Below, in pieces: positions 17,376-25,422 of a stretch of DNA of 64,000 bases. Source of the DNA: Rhodobacterales bacterium. Lineage in GTDB: Bacteria; Pseudomonadota; Alphaproteobacteria; Rhodobacterales; Rhodobacteraceae. Position numbers and translations under genes: made by a program. The DNA is taken from positions 1-64,000 of the forward strand of contig JANYFE010000062.1 of NCBI GenBank assembly GCA_025362795.1, in the 5' to 3' direction. The notes under the pieces were generated by a model. It was not told the origin of the DNA. It was given only the letters and a program-made list of their open reading frames with translations, and did not search any database. Positions within the stretch are counted from its first letter, which is position 1. Every line of letters starts with the position of its first letter.

Positions 17376-19577
17376 TCATTGCGTTGCCGCTGTCGGCGAT
17401 TTGACCGAATCGAGCAGAACGGCAAGAGCGGCCCGCGTTGCGGCGCTCTGCGATAGTAGCGCTTCGTCTCTTGCAAGTGGGCCGAGCGGAGACTGGGAAG
17501 CCGCTTGTGGGGCCAATAGCATTTCCGCAGCCGATTTCCATGCGCGAGAGCCTTGAACCGCCAGTGCCTGCCAGTCACGGGCGCGGGCAACGGCATTCCA
17601 ACGCTTGTCCGGCATGTCCAGCGCGGCGTAAACTTCGGCCGCCGCCATGTCTGCCCCCGACTGCCGCAACGCCTCTGCCCGCAGCGGCAGGGCAAGGGGT
17701 TCTTCAAGCCCTTCCAGCAGGGTCAGTGTGGTCTGTGGGTCGCCCTGTGCCAATGCCACTCGCGCCAGCAGGATAGGAGGCGGCTTGTCAACAAGGCGCA
17801 GCCACCGTCCGGCCTGCGCCGCAAGGCCCAAGTTTATCAGGCGATCCGCAATCAAGCTGGCGACGGGCTTTGCCGCCTGTGGCAGCGCATCGGAATCCGG
17901 CACGGTCGCATGGGCCAACACAGCAGAATCAGAACCGGTCTGCGCGAGGGTTTGCCACAGGAGTGCGGCCGCGTCCGGCGCGTTTGGCAGGCCGGAGAAC
18001 GCGGTGTCAAAATCTCCGGACGCCCCCTGTGCAACAATCACCGCGTGTTGAAAATCCGCCTCATCTGCACCGCCGCGGCGTTCCTTCAGATACCCTTCCA
18101 AAAGCTTGACCTGTGAAAAATCAACCGTTTGCCCTAGGATTGCGCGCTGTTCAACCAATGCCACCAGTGCTGTTGCTGTCGCAGGGCCGGACCCATTCGC
18201 CAATGGTTCAAGGCGCGCCTCAGCGACGGCGGGATGGCCCATGGCTGCATCCAGATTGGCTTGCATCATTGCAACCACCGGACCAGATTCGCCGGGCGCA
18301 CGCAGAATGGCGTCATGCAGGGCTGTGGCGGTCGAGATTTCCTTCATGGTCAGAAACCGGTCGATCAGCGCCGGGCCAAGATGCCGACGCAGATGGATGG
18401 GAAGTGCAGAGAAGGCCCGCAATATCGCAGATCTCGCGATCGTATCGACGGACTGAATTGCGGGATCCGCAAGCAAGGCCCACAGGGCGGCGGCTGTGTT
18501 GCATGCTGCCATCCCGGCAAAGGCGGGATGCGGATCAGGCTCGTCATCCAGGATATGCGCCATGCTTTGCCAAAGGGCGCTATCAGGATCCGCTGTCGGA
18601 AAGCTGCGCATCAGCGCCCGCGCTTCGGCCCCAAAGCCGAGATACAGATCGAAGCGGATCGCGCGTTTGATAGCTGCGGGATCCGGGCGATCGAACTCGC
18701 CGATCAAACCGCTCTGGGCCGGGCCCATTTGGTCTGCGACCGGCGAATTCTCCGCCCACGCAACCAGGTCAAGCCGATCATCCGAAATGCAGTCCGCACC
18801 TTGCGCCGTCATCGGTGCATTCGACTGTCCCTTTTGACGAATGACCAGATCCGGGGCCGCGCTCAGGCGAAACTGCGTCGCGGTGTTGGGTGCCGGCGTC
18901 GCCGCGTCTACGATTGCACCATTACCCGCCTGCGGTTTGGCCATATCAACAATACCGTCCGAAGCGCCGCGGCTAAGTTCGACGATCAGCGATTGGCGCA
19001 GTGGCTCTAACTGAGGGTCCAGATTTGCCAATCTTGGTACCAAGGAAGGTTTAGATTCAACGGGTTGCAGTGGCGGGACCAGCGTCGTATTGGCCCAGTT
19101 GTAAACCGGGCCGGTCGCTTTGTCCGGACGCGTCCTTGGCCGAATGACCGGAGGTGCCGCCAGGTCCGCAGCAGCGCCTCCGTCCAGCGGGTGTTCAAAC
19201 GACGAACCTTTCGGTGGCGCACCGTCATGCAGGTCGATGACGACAATGCCAGGGCGAAACTCGAATGGCATCGCGTAACAGGCGCAGGCAACGCCCACAT
19301 GCAGCGCCCCGCTGTTGGGGTCGGCCCAGATTGCAGCAAGGCGAGATGTGCCGATCTGGTCAAACGCCTTGGACAAGTTGTATTGCTCAGATCCTTCCGG
19401 CAGCCGCAATTCGTAGCCATCCGGCGTGCGGCCCATCGTCCAGGATACCGGCGCGTCGAATTGCAAAACAAGTCGCGTGAAACCCGCATGTTCGCCTGCA
19501 GAAACCTGCACCGCCGCCGCCAACAATGGCATCGGCCCGGCCCAAAACAGCAGCATCAGGGCAAACCAGCGCATCAT
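17376..19577 (-). CDS. Large periplasmic helical-repeat protein after motA, MotC-like candidate
   Basis: A 733-residue exported protein of unknown function. A signal peptide (MRWFALMLLFWAGPMPLLAAA) is followed by a beta-rich AMIN-like segment (SAGEHAGFTRLVLQFDAPVS, EYELRLPEG-type repeats, about 25-130), a Pro-rich linker, then about 400 residues of Ala/Leu-rich helical repeats resembling TPRs. The start is the ATG overlapping the motA stop (ATGA); the upstream extension lies within motA. Coupling to motA and closeness to a MotE-like gene suggest a motor-associated role, perhaps analogous to rhizobial MotC, whose chaperone is MotE. No sequence motif proves this. Confidence 0.5.
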   Translation of the reverse strand: MMRWFALMLLFWAGPMPLLAAAVQVSAGEHAGFTRLVLQFDAPVSWTMGRTPDGYELRLPEGSEQYNLSKAFDQIGTSRLAAIWADPNSGALHVGVACACYAMPFEFRPGIVVIDLHDGAPPKGSSFEHPLDGGAAADLAAPPVIRPRTRPDKATGPVYNWANTTLVPPLQPVESKPSLVPRLANLDPQLEPLRQSLIVELSRGASDGIVDMAKPQAGNGAIVDAATPAPNTATQFRLSAAPDLVIRQKGQSNAPMTAQGADCISDDRLDLVAWAENSPVADQMGPAQSGLIGEFDRPDPAAIKRAIRFDLYLGFGAEARALMRSFPTADPDSALWQSMAHILDDEPDPHPAFAGMAACNTAAALWALLADPAIQSVDTIARSAILRAFSALPIHLRRHLGPALIDRFLTMKEISTATALHDAILRAPGESGPVVAMMQANLDAAMGHPAVAEARLEPLANGSGPATATALVALVEQRAILGQTVDFSQVKLLEGYLKERRGGADEADFQHAVIVAQGASGDFDTAFSGLPNAPDAAALLWQTLAQTGSDSAVLAHATVPDSDALPQAAKPVASLIADRLINLGLAAQAGRWLRLVDKPPPILLARVALAQGDPQTTLTLLEGLEEPLALPLRAEALRQSGADMAAAEVYAALDMPDKRWNAVARARDWQALAVQGSRAWKSAAEMLLAPQAASQSPLGPLARDEALLSQSAATRAALAVLLDSVKSPTAATQ

Positions 19578-20446
19578 GCGGCGGTTTCCTGCTTCAAGCC
19601 ACGCAACACCTCTTCGACGTCTGCGAAGCTGGGGCGCACATGATGGGGCGTATTTTGCCGCCCGACCTCGATACATATGTTCGGCGGGTGGCGGTGCAGA
19701 TTGGCGATCAATACTTCGCGGATCAGTTGAAAAAAGTGACCATCCTCATCCACGATGGCCTTCACTCGTGACGCCATCGGGCCAACGAATCCATAAGCCA
19801 TGAACACACCCATGAATGTCCCGACCAAAGCGCCGCCAATCATGCCGCCCAGAATCTCGGGCGGCTGATCAATCGATCCCATCGTCTTGATCACGCCCAG
19901 CACGGCGGCAACGATGCCAATGGCGGGCAGGGCGTCGGCCATGCTTTGCAAGGCGTGGCTGCCATGCAGCGCGTGGTGATGCGCCGCTTCCATCCGCTTG
20001 TCCAACACCTCTTCCACCTGATGCGGGTCGTCGTAGTTCATCGAAGCGACGCGCATCGTATCGCAGATCAGGTCAATCGCATCATGGTCATGCTGGATCT
20101 TTGGATAGCGTCCAAAAATCGCCGATTCGCTGGGATTTTCAATGTGTTCCTCCAGCGCGACCGGATTGGAGCGTGCAATGCGCACCAGATCGAACAGCAG
20201 CGCCAGAAGGTCGCGATAGTCGGCAGGCTGCCATTTGGCACCCTTGAACACCTTGCCGATATCCTTGCAAGATTGTTTGACGGTACTCATGCTGTTACCC
20301 AGCAAAAACGAGCCTATTGCAGCGCCGGCAATCACGATCATCTCGTGCGGCAGTGCCTCAAGAATGATCCCCATCTTGCCGCCGGCAAAGACATAGCCGC
20401 CGAAGACCATCACGAAGATCATTACGATACCGATTGCGCCGAGCAT
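19574..20446 (-). CDS. motA: Flagellar motor stator protein MotA
   Basis: Inner-membrane stator subunit forming, with MotB, the ion channel that drives rotation. The 290-residue protein has four hydrophobic segments, the start MLGAIGIVMIFVMVFGGYVF, the conserved LPAIGIVAAVLGVIKTMGSI segment (about 170-190), and VGTFMGVFMAYGFVGPMASR. I chose the ATG at 20446, preceded by AGGAA, instead of an extension of 11 codons. motB is 10 kb away at 30388, with its own candidate promoter box. Confidence 0.95.
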   Translation of the reverse strand: MLGAIGIVMIFVMVFGGYVFAGGKMGIILEALPHEMIVIAGAAIGSFLLGNSMSTVKQSCKDIGKVFKGAKWQPADYRDLLALLFDLVRIARSNPVALEEHIENPSESAIFGRYPKIQHDHDAIDLICDTMRVASMNYDDPHQVEEVLDKRMEAAHHHALHGSHALQSMADALPAIGIVAAVLGVIKTMGSIDQPPEILGGMIGGALVGTFMGVFMAYGFVGPMASRVKAIVDEDGHFFQLIREVLIANLHRHPPNICIEVGRQNTPHHVRPSFADVEEVLRGLKQETAA

Positions 20447-20494
20447 GGGAATTTCCTGAATTGACCTGTCGCCACCCACCCTTCCACGTCAGAG

Positions 20495-20509
20495 TTAAGA
20501 AAGGTTGAC
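20495..20509. promoter_or_regulatory. CtrA-like box upstream of motA, weak
   Basis: TTAA (20495-20498), seven bases, TGAC (20506-20509): six of eight consensus positions, about 50 bases before the motA start. It lies in the 73-base gap between motE and motA and could give motA a promoter of its own. Confidence 0.3.
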
Positions 20510-20519
20510 CCCGAACCTG

Positions 20520-21077
20520 TTAACCCTTGGGTGCGAGCGCATTTCGCCCCGCGATCAGCACCGAAATCGAATAGGCCTTGTCTGGCTTCATGCCCGATAG
20601 CACCGCCGCGGCAGAGTCCGGCCGCATCCGACCCAGAAAACCCGCTGCAAATTCCGGTGCCATCGTCTGAAACAGCGTTGCTGCATCCGCCGGGCGCATC
20701 GCCTCATAGACCGCTACCAACCGGATTATGTCCTTTTCAGCGGCCCCATCCGCGATGGTCAGCGTCTTTTTCAGATCTGCCTCGGCGGTTTGCAGCTCCA
20801 TCATCCGCTTGTCGATCGCCGCATCGGCCAAAGCCAGCGCCGCCATGCGGTCCGCGACGGCCACCTCTTTCGTGCGGACCTCGGCCTCGCGACCGGTCAA
20901 GGCAGCGGCAAGCGCGGCTGGTGGCACCGGACAGTTCAGCGGAGCGGCCGATTCGGTCGAAGAGTTAGCCAAAGCCACCCCGATGCCCGACCCCAGCCGC
21001 AAAGCCCCCGCCGATGCGAGGATCAACGACAGGATGACCAGCGCCCCTCGCCCCGATCTGACGCGCCCAGCCTTCAT
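20520..21077 (-). CDS. MotE-like protein (MgtE N-domain)
   Basis: A 185-residue protein with an N-terminal membrane anchor or signal (ALVILSLILASAGALRLGSG), a predicted coiled coil (about 60-110, rich in Ala, Glu, Asp and Lys), and a C-terminal MgtE-N-type helical domain (VAVYEAMRPADAATLFQTM, MRPDSAAAVLSGMKPDKA). This is the architecture of MotE, the periplasmic chaperone of MotC in Sinorhizobium. It overlaps the DUF6468-like gene by four bases. The family call is good; the partner in this organism is inferred. Confidence 0.72.
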   Translation of the reverse strand: MKAGRVRSGRGALVILSLILASAGALRLGSGIGVALANSSTESAAPLNCPVPPAALAAALTGREAEVRTKEVAVADRMAALALADAAIDKRMMELQTAEADLKKTLTIADGAAEKDIIRLVAVYEAMRPADAATLFQTMAPEFAAGFLGRMRPDSAAAVLSGMKPDKAYSISVLIAGRNALAPKG

Positions 21078-21466
21078 TCCGCTGCCTCCAGATCACCGCG
21101 CAATGTCCGCCGTCTGACAAAACGAAGACGGCCAGCGCCATCCTCGTCCGGGTCGGCGACCGTGGTGGGCGCAGGCCCCGCTTCGGGCAGGTCGTGCATT
21201 GCCGCCAGCAGCAACTCGATTCGCGCCGCAACCACCTCGGCCCGCGTGGTCATGTTTTCCAGACTGGAGGCGGACCCCGTCGCGGCGCCCCGCGCCCGGT
21301 CCAGCGCCTTGGTCATGTCATCGACCTGAACGGACAGAACCGCAATCGCCCCGCCCATCCCGCTTTCCAGCGCGGTGAATTTCTTGAGCCGCGCTGAAAG
21401 GACAAAGCAATAAATTGCCGCCGCAAAGGCCCCCGCTGACATCAGAATGTCCGAAATGATGTTCAT
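21074..21466 (-). CDS. DUF6468-like membrane protein, flagellar locus
   Basis: A 130-residue protein with one N-terminal transmembrane helix (DILMSAGAFAAAIYCFVLSA) and a helical cytoplasmic part (LKKFTALESGMGGAIAVLS, VDDMTKALDRARGAA). It sits between fliL and motE, where alphaproteobacteria often carry a DUF6468 gene. Function is unknown. The family name rests on recall of context and the LKKFTALE-type region, so it is tentative. Confidence 0.5.
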   Translation of the reverse strand: MNIISDILMSAGAFAAAIYCFVLSARLKKFTALESGMGGAIAVLSVQVDDMTKALDRARGAATGSASSLENMTTRAEVVAARIELLLAAMHDLPEAGPAPTTVADPDEDGAGRLRFVRRRTLRGDLEAAE

Positions 21467-21477
21467 GGCACGACCCT

Positions 21478-21957
21478 TCAGTTCAAAACAAATTCGGTGA
21501 CAAGCAAGTCGCGCACCTGACCATCGCCGGTTACGATCTGGATGCGGCGCAGCATTTGCGACCGCAGCCGCACCAAGGCATCGGGATCCTCCAGCTCGGC
21601 TACTTCGACCGCGCGCAAGTAGCCGTTCAGAACATCTGCAATCCGCGGCAAAAGATGCGTCACATCACTTTCAGCGGCCTTTTCAACCTCGAGCTGGGCG
21701 GCGAATTTCAGATGATGATTGTCCGCCACCTGCCCCAGCGAAATTACCACAGGCTCGATCGGCACAAAGGCGATGTCTGCCGCGGCGCTGCCTTTTGCGG
21801 TCGTTGCTTCCGCCGTCGGATGGGCAAGAATCATGCCGGAGTAAACCGCGTAAAACCCACCACCGCCCAAGACCAGAAACAGGGCCAAGCCCAGAATAAG
21901 CGGCAGTTTTGACTTCTTTTTCGGACCCACGTCTTGCGGCGTTTCAGCTTCGGCCAC
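21478..21957 (-). CDS. fliL: Flagellar basal-body-associated protein FliL
   Basis: FliL surrounds the stator units and supports torque. The 159-residue protein has a Lys-rich cytoplasmic tail (GPKKKSKL), one transmembrane helix (LILGLALFLVLGGGGFYAVY) and the periplasmic FliL domain (PVVISLGQVADNHHLKFAAQ, RSQMLRRIQIV, C-terminal VRDLLVTEFVLN). It is the first gene of the long minus-strand operon toward flhB and is divergent from fliF. Confidence 0.9.
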   Translation of the reverse strand: MAEAETPQDVGPKKKSKLPLILGLALFLVLGGGGFYAVYSGMILAHPTAEATTAKGSAAADIAFVPIEPVVISLGQVADNHHLKFAAQLEVEKAAESDVTHLLPRIADVLNGYLRAVEVAELEDPDALVRLRSQMLRRIQIVTGDGQVRDLLVTEFVLN

Positions 21958-22003
21958 CGGTTCCTCCGTCCTTGCTGCACGATCGAAGATAGACCCATTC
22001 TTC

Positions 22004-22018
22004 CTAACCGATTGTTAA
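22004..22018. promoter_or_regulatory. CtrA-like box between fliL and fliF
   Basis: CTAA (22004-22007), seven bases, TTAA (22015-22018): seven of eight positions of TTAA-N7-TTAA. It lies in the 120-base divergent gap, 47 bases from fliL and 60 bases from fliF, and could drive both the fliL-flhB and the fliF-fliP operons. Confidence 0.6.
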
Positions 22019-22077
22019 GGCAGTTCCGCCAATGCTGACCGGGCGGGCAGAAGCCCCACAGCCTGACGGAGACGACG

Positions 22078-23676
22078 GTGCAGAATCTGCTTACCCTATG
22101 GAACAATCTCGGTCAGCGGCGCCGCGTCATTGTGATTGGCGCAACGCTGGCGATGTTTCTGGCGATTCTGGGCCTTGCCCGCATGGCTGGCTCACCGAAC
22201 ATGGCCCTGTTGTATTCCGGATTGGACAACGCGGCAGCGGGCGATGTTGTCACCGCCCTTGATAGCCGCGCGGTGGCGTATGAAATTCGCGGCGACGCGA
22301 TCTACGTGGACACCGCCAAACGCGACAACCTGCGCATGACTTTGGCAGCCCAGGGCCTGCCGGCCGTTGGCGGCCAGGGCTACGAGCTGCTGGATCAGTT
22401 GTCGGGCTTCGGCACGACCTCGCAGATGTTCGACGCCGCCTACTTGCGCGCCAAAGAGGGCGAGTTGGCCCGCACCATCCTCGCCATGCCCGAAATCAAA
22501 TCGGCCCGCGTCCATATCGCGCTCGCGCCGGCCCAAATGTTTCAAGATCAGGGCAAGCCAACCGCCAGCGTGACGGTGGTTTCAACGACAGGGATGCTGA
22601 CCCGCGAACAGGCCAAGGCGTTGCGCCACCTGATTGCTGCGGCAGTGTCCGGCATGCGGCCCGATGATGTGGCGGTGATTGACTCGTTGGGCGGCCTGAT
22701 CCCGTCTGAAACCGATGTGGCGGCTCCGAATGCCAGCGGCGACACCAAGGCGGCAGAGATCCGGCAGAATGTCGAACGCCTGCTTGCGGCACGGGTTGGC
22801 GCTGGCAAAGCGGTGGTGGAGGTTAACGTCGATGTCGTGACTGACCGCGAAGAGGTCAACGAACACACCTTTGATCCGCAGGGCCGCGTCGCGATTTCCA
22901 GCGAGACTCAGGACAAGACCGGATCGACCAATGGCAACGACGGAAATGTGACTGTCGCCTCGAATCTGCCCAGCGGCAACGCCGGCTCGGGCGGCTCCAG
23001 CACCAGCCAGACCACCGACAAGCAAGAGCGGGTGAATTATGAAGTCTCCGAAACCAACCGCCAGCTGATCAAAGCACCCGGCGCGATTCGGAAAGTTTCG
23101 GTCGCGGTCCTGGTCGATCAAGAGGCGGTCACGGCGGCGGATGGTTCGGTCACTTTCCAACCCCGCAGCGATGCCGAACTGGCGACCCTGCGTGAACTTG
23201 TCGCCTCCGCAGTCGGTCTGGATGAAAGTCGTGGCGATGCTCTGACGCTGAAATCCCTGCCGTTTCAGCAGGCTCCGGTGGAAGGTACACTGGCAGAGGC
23301 TGGCATCCTGGCCGGGCTTGGCCATCTTGACCTGATGTCGATCATTCAGCTTGCGGTGCTGGCACTGGTCACGCTGATCCTCGGCCTGTTCGTGATCCGA
23401 CCGATCCTGACCTCCTCCGCACGAACCGCGCGGCAAATAACGGCCCCTTTCCCACCGCTGGCGCTGCCAGGTGCCGAAACGACAATCGGCGTCGCGCTCA
23501 CCGGCGAAATTGACGATGGCCAGCCGATCGGCGGAGAATTCTCTGACAATCCCGCTTCCCTCGCCGGACCTGATGCCGATCCGGTGGCCCGCCTGCGCCG
23601 CCTTATCGAAGAGCGTCAATCCGAATCGATCGAGATTCTGCGCAGCTGGATGGAACATGACGAGGAGCCTGCGTGA
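22078..23676 (+). CDS. fliF: Flagellar MS-ring protein FliF
   Basis: FliF builds the inner-membrane MS ring on which the rotor is assembled. The 532-residue protein has the two expected membrane helices (VIVIGATLAMFLAILGLARM at about 18-37 and LAVLALVTLILGLFVIRPIL at about 425-444). The ring-building domains include GYELLDQLSGFGTTSQMFDA and ASVTVVSTTGMLTREQAKAL. The C-terminal tail (RLRRLIEERQ, EILRSWMEHDEE) is the FliG-binding segment, so a FliG should exist elsewhere. The start is GTG, with GGAG seven bases upstream. Confidence 0.95.
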   Translation: MQNLLTLWNNLGQRRRVIVIGATLAMFLAILGLARMAGSPNMALLYSGLDNAAAGDVVTALDSRAVAYEIRGDAIYVDTAKRDNLRMTLAAQGLPAVGGQGYELLDQLSGFGTTSQMFDAAYLRAKEGELARTILAMPEIKSARVHIALAPAQMFQDQGKPTASVTVVSTTGMLTREQAKALRHLIAAAVSGMRPDDVAVIDSLGGLIPSETDVAAPNASGDTKAAEIRQNVERLLAARVGAGKAVVEVNVDVVTDREEVNEHTFDPQGRVAISSETQDKTGSTNGNDGNVTVASNLPSGNAGSGGSSTSQTTDKQERVNYEVSETNRQLIKAPGAIRKVSVAVLVDQEAVTAADGSVTFQPRSDAELATLRELVASAVGLDESRGDALTLKSLPFQQAPVEGTLAEAGILAGLGHLDLMSIIQLAVLALVTLILGLFVIRPILTSSARTARQITAPFPPLALPGAETTIGVALTGEIDDGQPIGGEFSDNPASLAGPDADPVARLRRLIEERQSESIEILRSWMEHDEEPA

Positions 23677-24272
23677 TGCCACTAAAGCTCGAAATCTTTG
23701 ACAGCGACGAAAAGCCGACCAAAAACCAAACGGTCATTCTGGACCGGGTCGCGTTGGAGGATGAAAAGCTCGCCTCCTACGACAAGGGCTATTCAGCGGG
23801 CTGGGAAGACGCGGTCGAGGCTCAGGCCGGCGACCAGACCAGGATGCGTGCCGATCTGGCCCGCAACCTGCAAAGTCTGGGCTTCACCTATCACGAGGCG
23901 CGCAGCCATATCCTGAAGGCGGTCGAACCGCTGATGTTGCAGATCGTCGGCACGCTGCTACCAGAAATCGCCCGCGAAACTCTGGCGCCCTTCGTGCTGG
24001 AAACCCTGATGCCGCTGGCCGAAGGGCTGGCGGATGCGCCAATCACGATGGTTATCAACCCCGCGGCCCGCGCCGCGGTGGAGGCCCTGCTGGAACAGGC
24101 GACTGGCCTGCCCTTGCTCATCACCGAGGAACCGACGCTCAGCGAAGGGCAGGTTTACCTGAAGCTCGGTCTGGTCGAGACGCAGATCGACCTTGACCGC
24201 GCCACTGCCGATATCGCCGCCGCCGTGCGCGGCTTCTTTGAACTTCCCGGAAAGGATCGACCCAATGGATAA
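23676..24272 (+). CDS. fliH: Flagellar assembly protein FliH (divergent)
   Basis: Probable FliH, the stator-like regulator that dimerises and binds FliI. The 198-residue protein has a helical N-terminal half (KLASYDKGYSAGWEDAVEAQ, DLARNLQSLGFTYHEARSHI) and a C-terminal region like other FliH/V-type E subunits (EGQVYLKLGLVETQIDLDRA). It overlaps the fliF stop (TGATG) and the fliN start. Sequence conservation is low, as is normal for FliH; operon position adds support. Confidence 0.75.
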   Translation: MPLKLEIFDSDEKPTKNQTVILDRVALEDEKLASYDKGYSAGWEDAVEAQAGDQTRMRADLARNLQSLGFTYHEARSHILKAVEPLMLQIVGTLLPEIARETLAPFVLETLMPLAEGLADAPITMVINPAARAAVEALLEQATGLPLLITEEPTLSEGQVYLKLGLVETQIDLDRATADIAAAVRGFFELPGKDRPNG

Positions 24273-24534
24273 CCCGTCAGACAACAACCCCTTCGCGCAG
24301 GTGCCGATCGAGGTGACAATTTCGGTCGGCAAGGCCCGGCCAATGGTGCGCGACCTGTTGCGCCTGGGACGCGATGCCGTGCTAACGCTGGACCGCCGTG
24401 TTGACGACCCGGTCGAGCTGTATGTCGGCGACCGGCTGATCGCGCGCGGCGAATTGCAGGAGCTTGAGGGCGATCAGGCCGGGCAACTGGCGGTGCGGCT
24501 GACTGAGGTGGCCAATCTGCGAGGCGGGCTGTGA
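24265..24534 (+). CDS. fliN: Flagellar motor switch protein FliN
   Basis: C-ring protein of the rotor switch, 89 residues. The SpoA domain is clear: VPIEVTISVGKARPMVRDLL, LDRRVDDPVELYVGDRLIAR and GELQELEGDQAGQLAVRLTE. I chose the ATG at 24265, which overlaps the fliH stop; the longer open frame upstream is inside fliH. FliM and FliG, its C-ring partners, are not in this window. Confidence 0.93.
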   Translation: MDNPSDNNPFAQVPIEVTISVGKARPMVRDLLRLGRDAVLTLDRRVDDPVELYVGDRLIARGELQELEGDQAGQLAVRLTEVANLRGGL

Positions 24535-25250
24535 CGCGCAGCCTGTGGCTGGCGCTGATCCTGACGGCCGTTGCCGGACCAGTTGCGGGGCAGGGCCTGT
24601 CGATCGACTTCGGCAACGACAGCTCGTTGGCCACACGGTCGGTCGAGATCATGCTGCTGGTCACGGTGCTGAGCATCGTGCCGGGGCTGGCGGTGATGGT
24701 GACCTGTTTTCCGTTCGTCGTCACCGTCCTGTCAATCCTGCGGCAGGCGCTAGGCCTGCAACAGTCGCCGCCCAACATGGTGATCGTCAGCCTGGCACTG
24801 TTCCTGACCTGGTTCGTGATGGACCCCGTGTTCACCGCAGCCTGGCTCAATGGTATCCAACCGCTGACGGATGGCAAGATTGACGTGCAGCAGGCGATCC
24901 CGCTGGTCGCTGCCCCATTCCGCGCTTTCATGACGGCGCGAACCAACCCGGCGACCTTTGACGCGCTGCAAGCTCTGCGTCCAGGGGCTGTCGGCGCTGC
25001 GGTGGATGCGCCGCTGTCGTTGCTGGTACCGTCCTTCATGCTGTCAGAGATTTCACGCGCGTTCGAGATCGGCTTTCTCATCTATCTGCCCTTCCTGATC
25101 ATCGACCTCGTTACCGCAGCGATCCTGATGTCGATGGGCATGATGATGGTGCCGCCCGCCGTGGTGTCATTGCCGTTCAAGCTTGCGTTCTTCGTGGTCG
25201 CCGATGGCTGGACCTTGATATCTGGCGCCCTCGTCCGCAGCTACTCCTAA
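24531..25250 (+). CDS. fliP: Flagellar export gate protein FliP
   Basis: Core subunit of the export gate, 239 residues, with a cleavable signal peptide (SLWLALILTAVAGPVAGQ) and four membrane segments. Family signatures include TCFPFVVTVLSILRQALGLQ, QSPPNMVIVSLALFLTWFVM, LVPSFMLSEISRAFEIGFLI and SMGMMMVPPAVVSLPFKLAF. GTG start overlapping the fliN stop. fliO is not found next to it. Confidence 0.95.
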   Translation: MTRSLWLALILTAVAGPVAGQGLSIDFGNDSSLATRSVEIMLLVTVLSIVPGLAVMVTCFPFVVTVLSILRQALGLQQSPPNMVIVSLALFLTWFVMDPVFTAAWLNGIQPLTDGKIDVQQAIPLVAAPFRAFMTARTNPATFDALQALRPGAVGAAVDAPLSLLVPSFMLSEISRAFEIGFLIYLPFLIIDLVTAAILMSMGMMMVPPAVVSLPFKLAFFVVADGWTLISGALVRSYS

Positions 25251-25254
25251 GCGG

Positions 25255-25288
25255 TTCACCCGCTGTCCACATGTGGACACTCGGTGAA
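25255..25288. terminator. Nested hairpin between convergent fliP and flgI
   Basis: Two concentric inverted repeats: TTCACC (25255-25260) with GGTGAA (25283-25288) enclose TGTCCA (25264-25269) and TGGACA (25274-25279) around a CATG loop, with CGC/CTC internal bulges. It begins four bases after the fliP stop. It lacks a T-run, so it may be a Rho-dependent or mRNA 3'-end structure instead of a classical terminator. The remaining bases to 25422 show nothing else I can name. Confidence 0.5.
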
Positions 25289-25422
25289 ATACAGCAAAAT
25301 CAACGCTTTGCCTTTTCGCCTTCATTTCTCGCTAACCAAGATGCGCGCGGTCCGGAGCGCGGGCGGGGGTTTCCAACACAGTCGCGCGGAAAGCCCCTCG
25401 GCTTAAGGCGGCGTGCGGCCCT

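Noticed and set aside
22582..23682. 366-codon minus-strand frame over fliF
   Set aside because: Antisense to fliF, which shows complete family features; no independent evidence.
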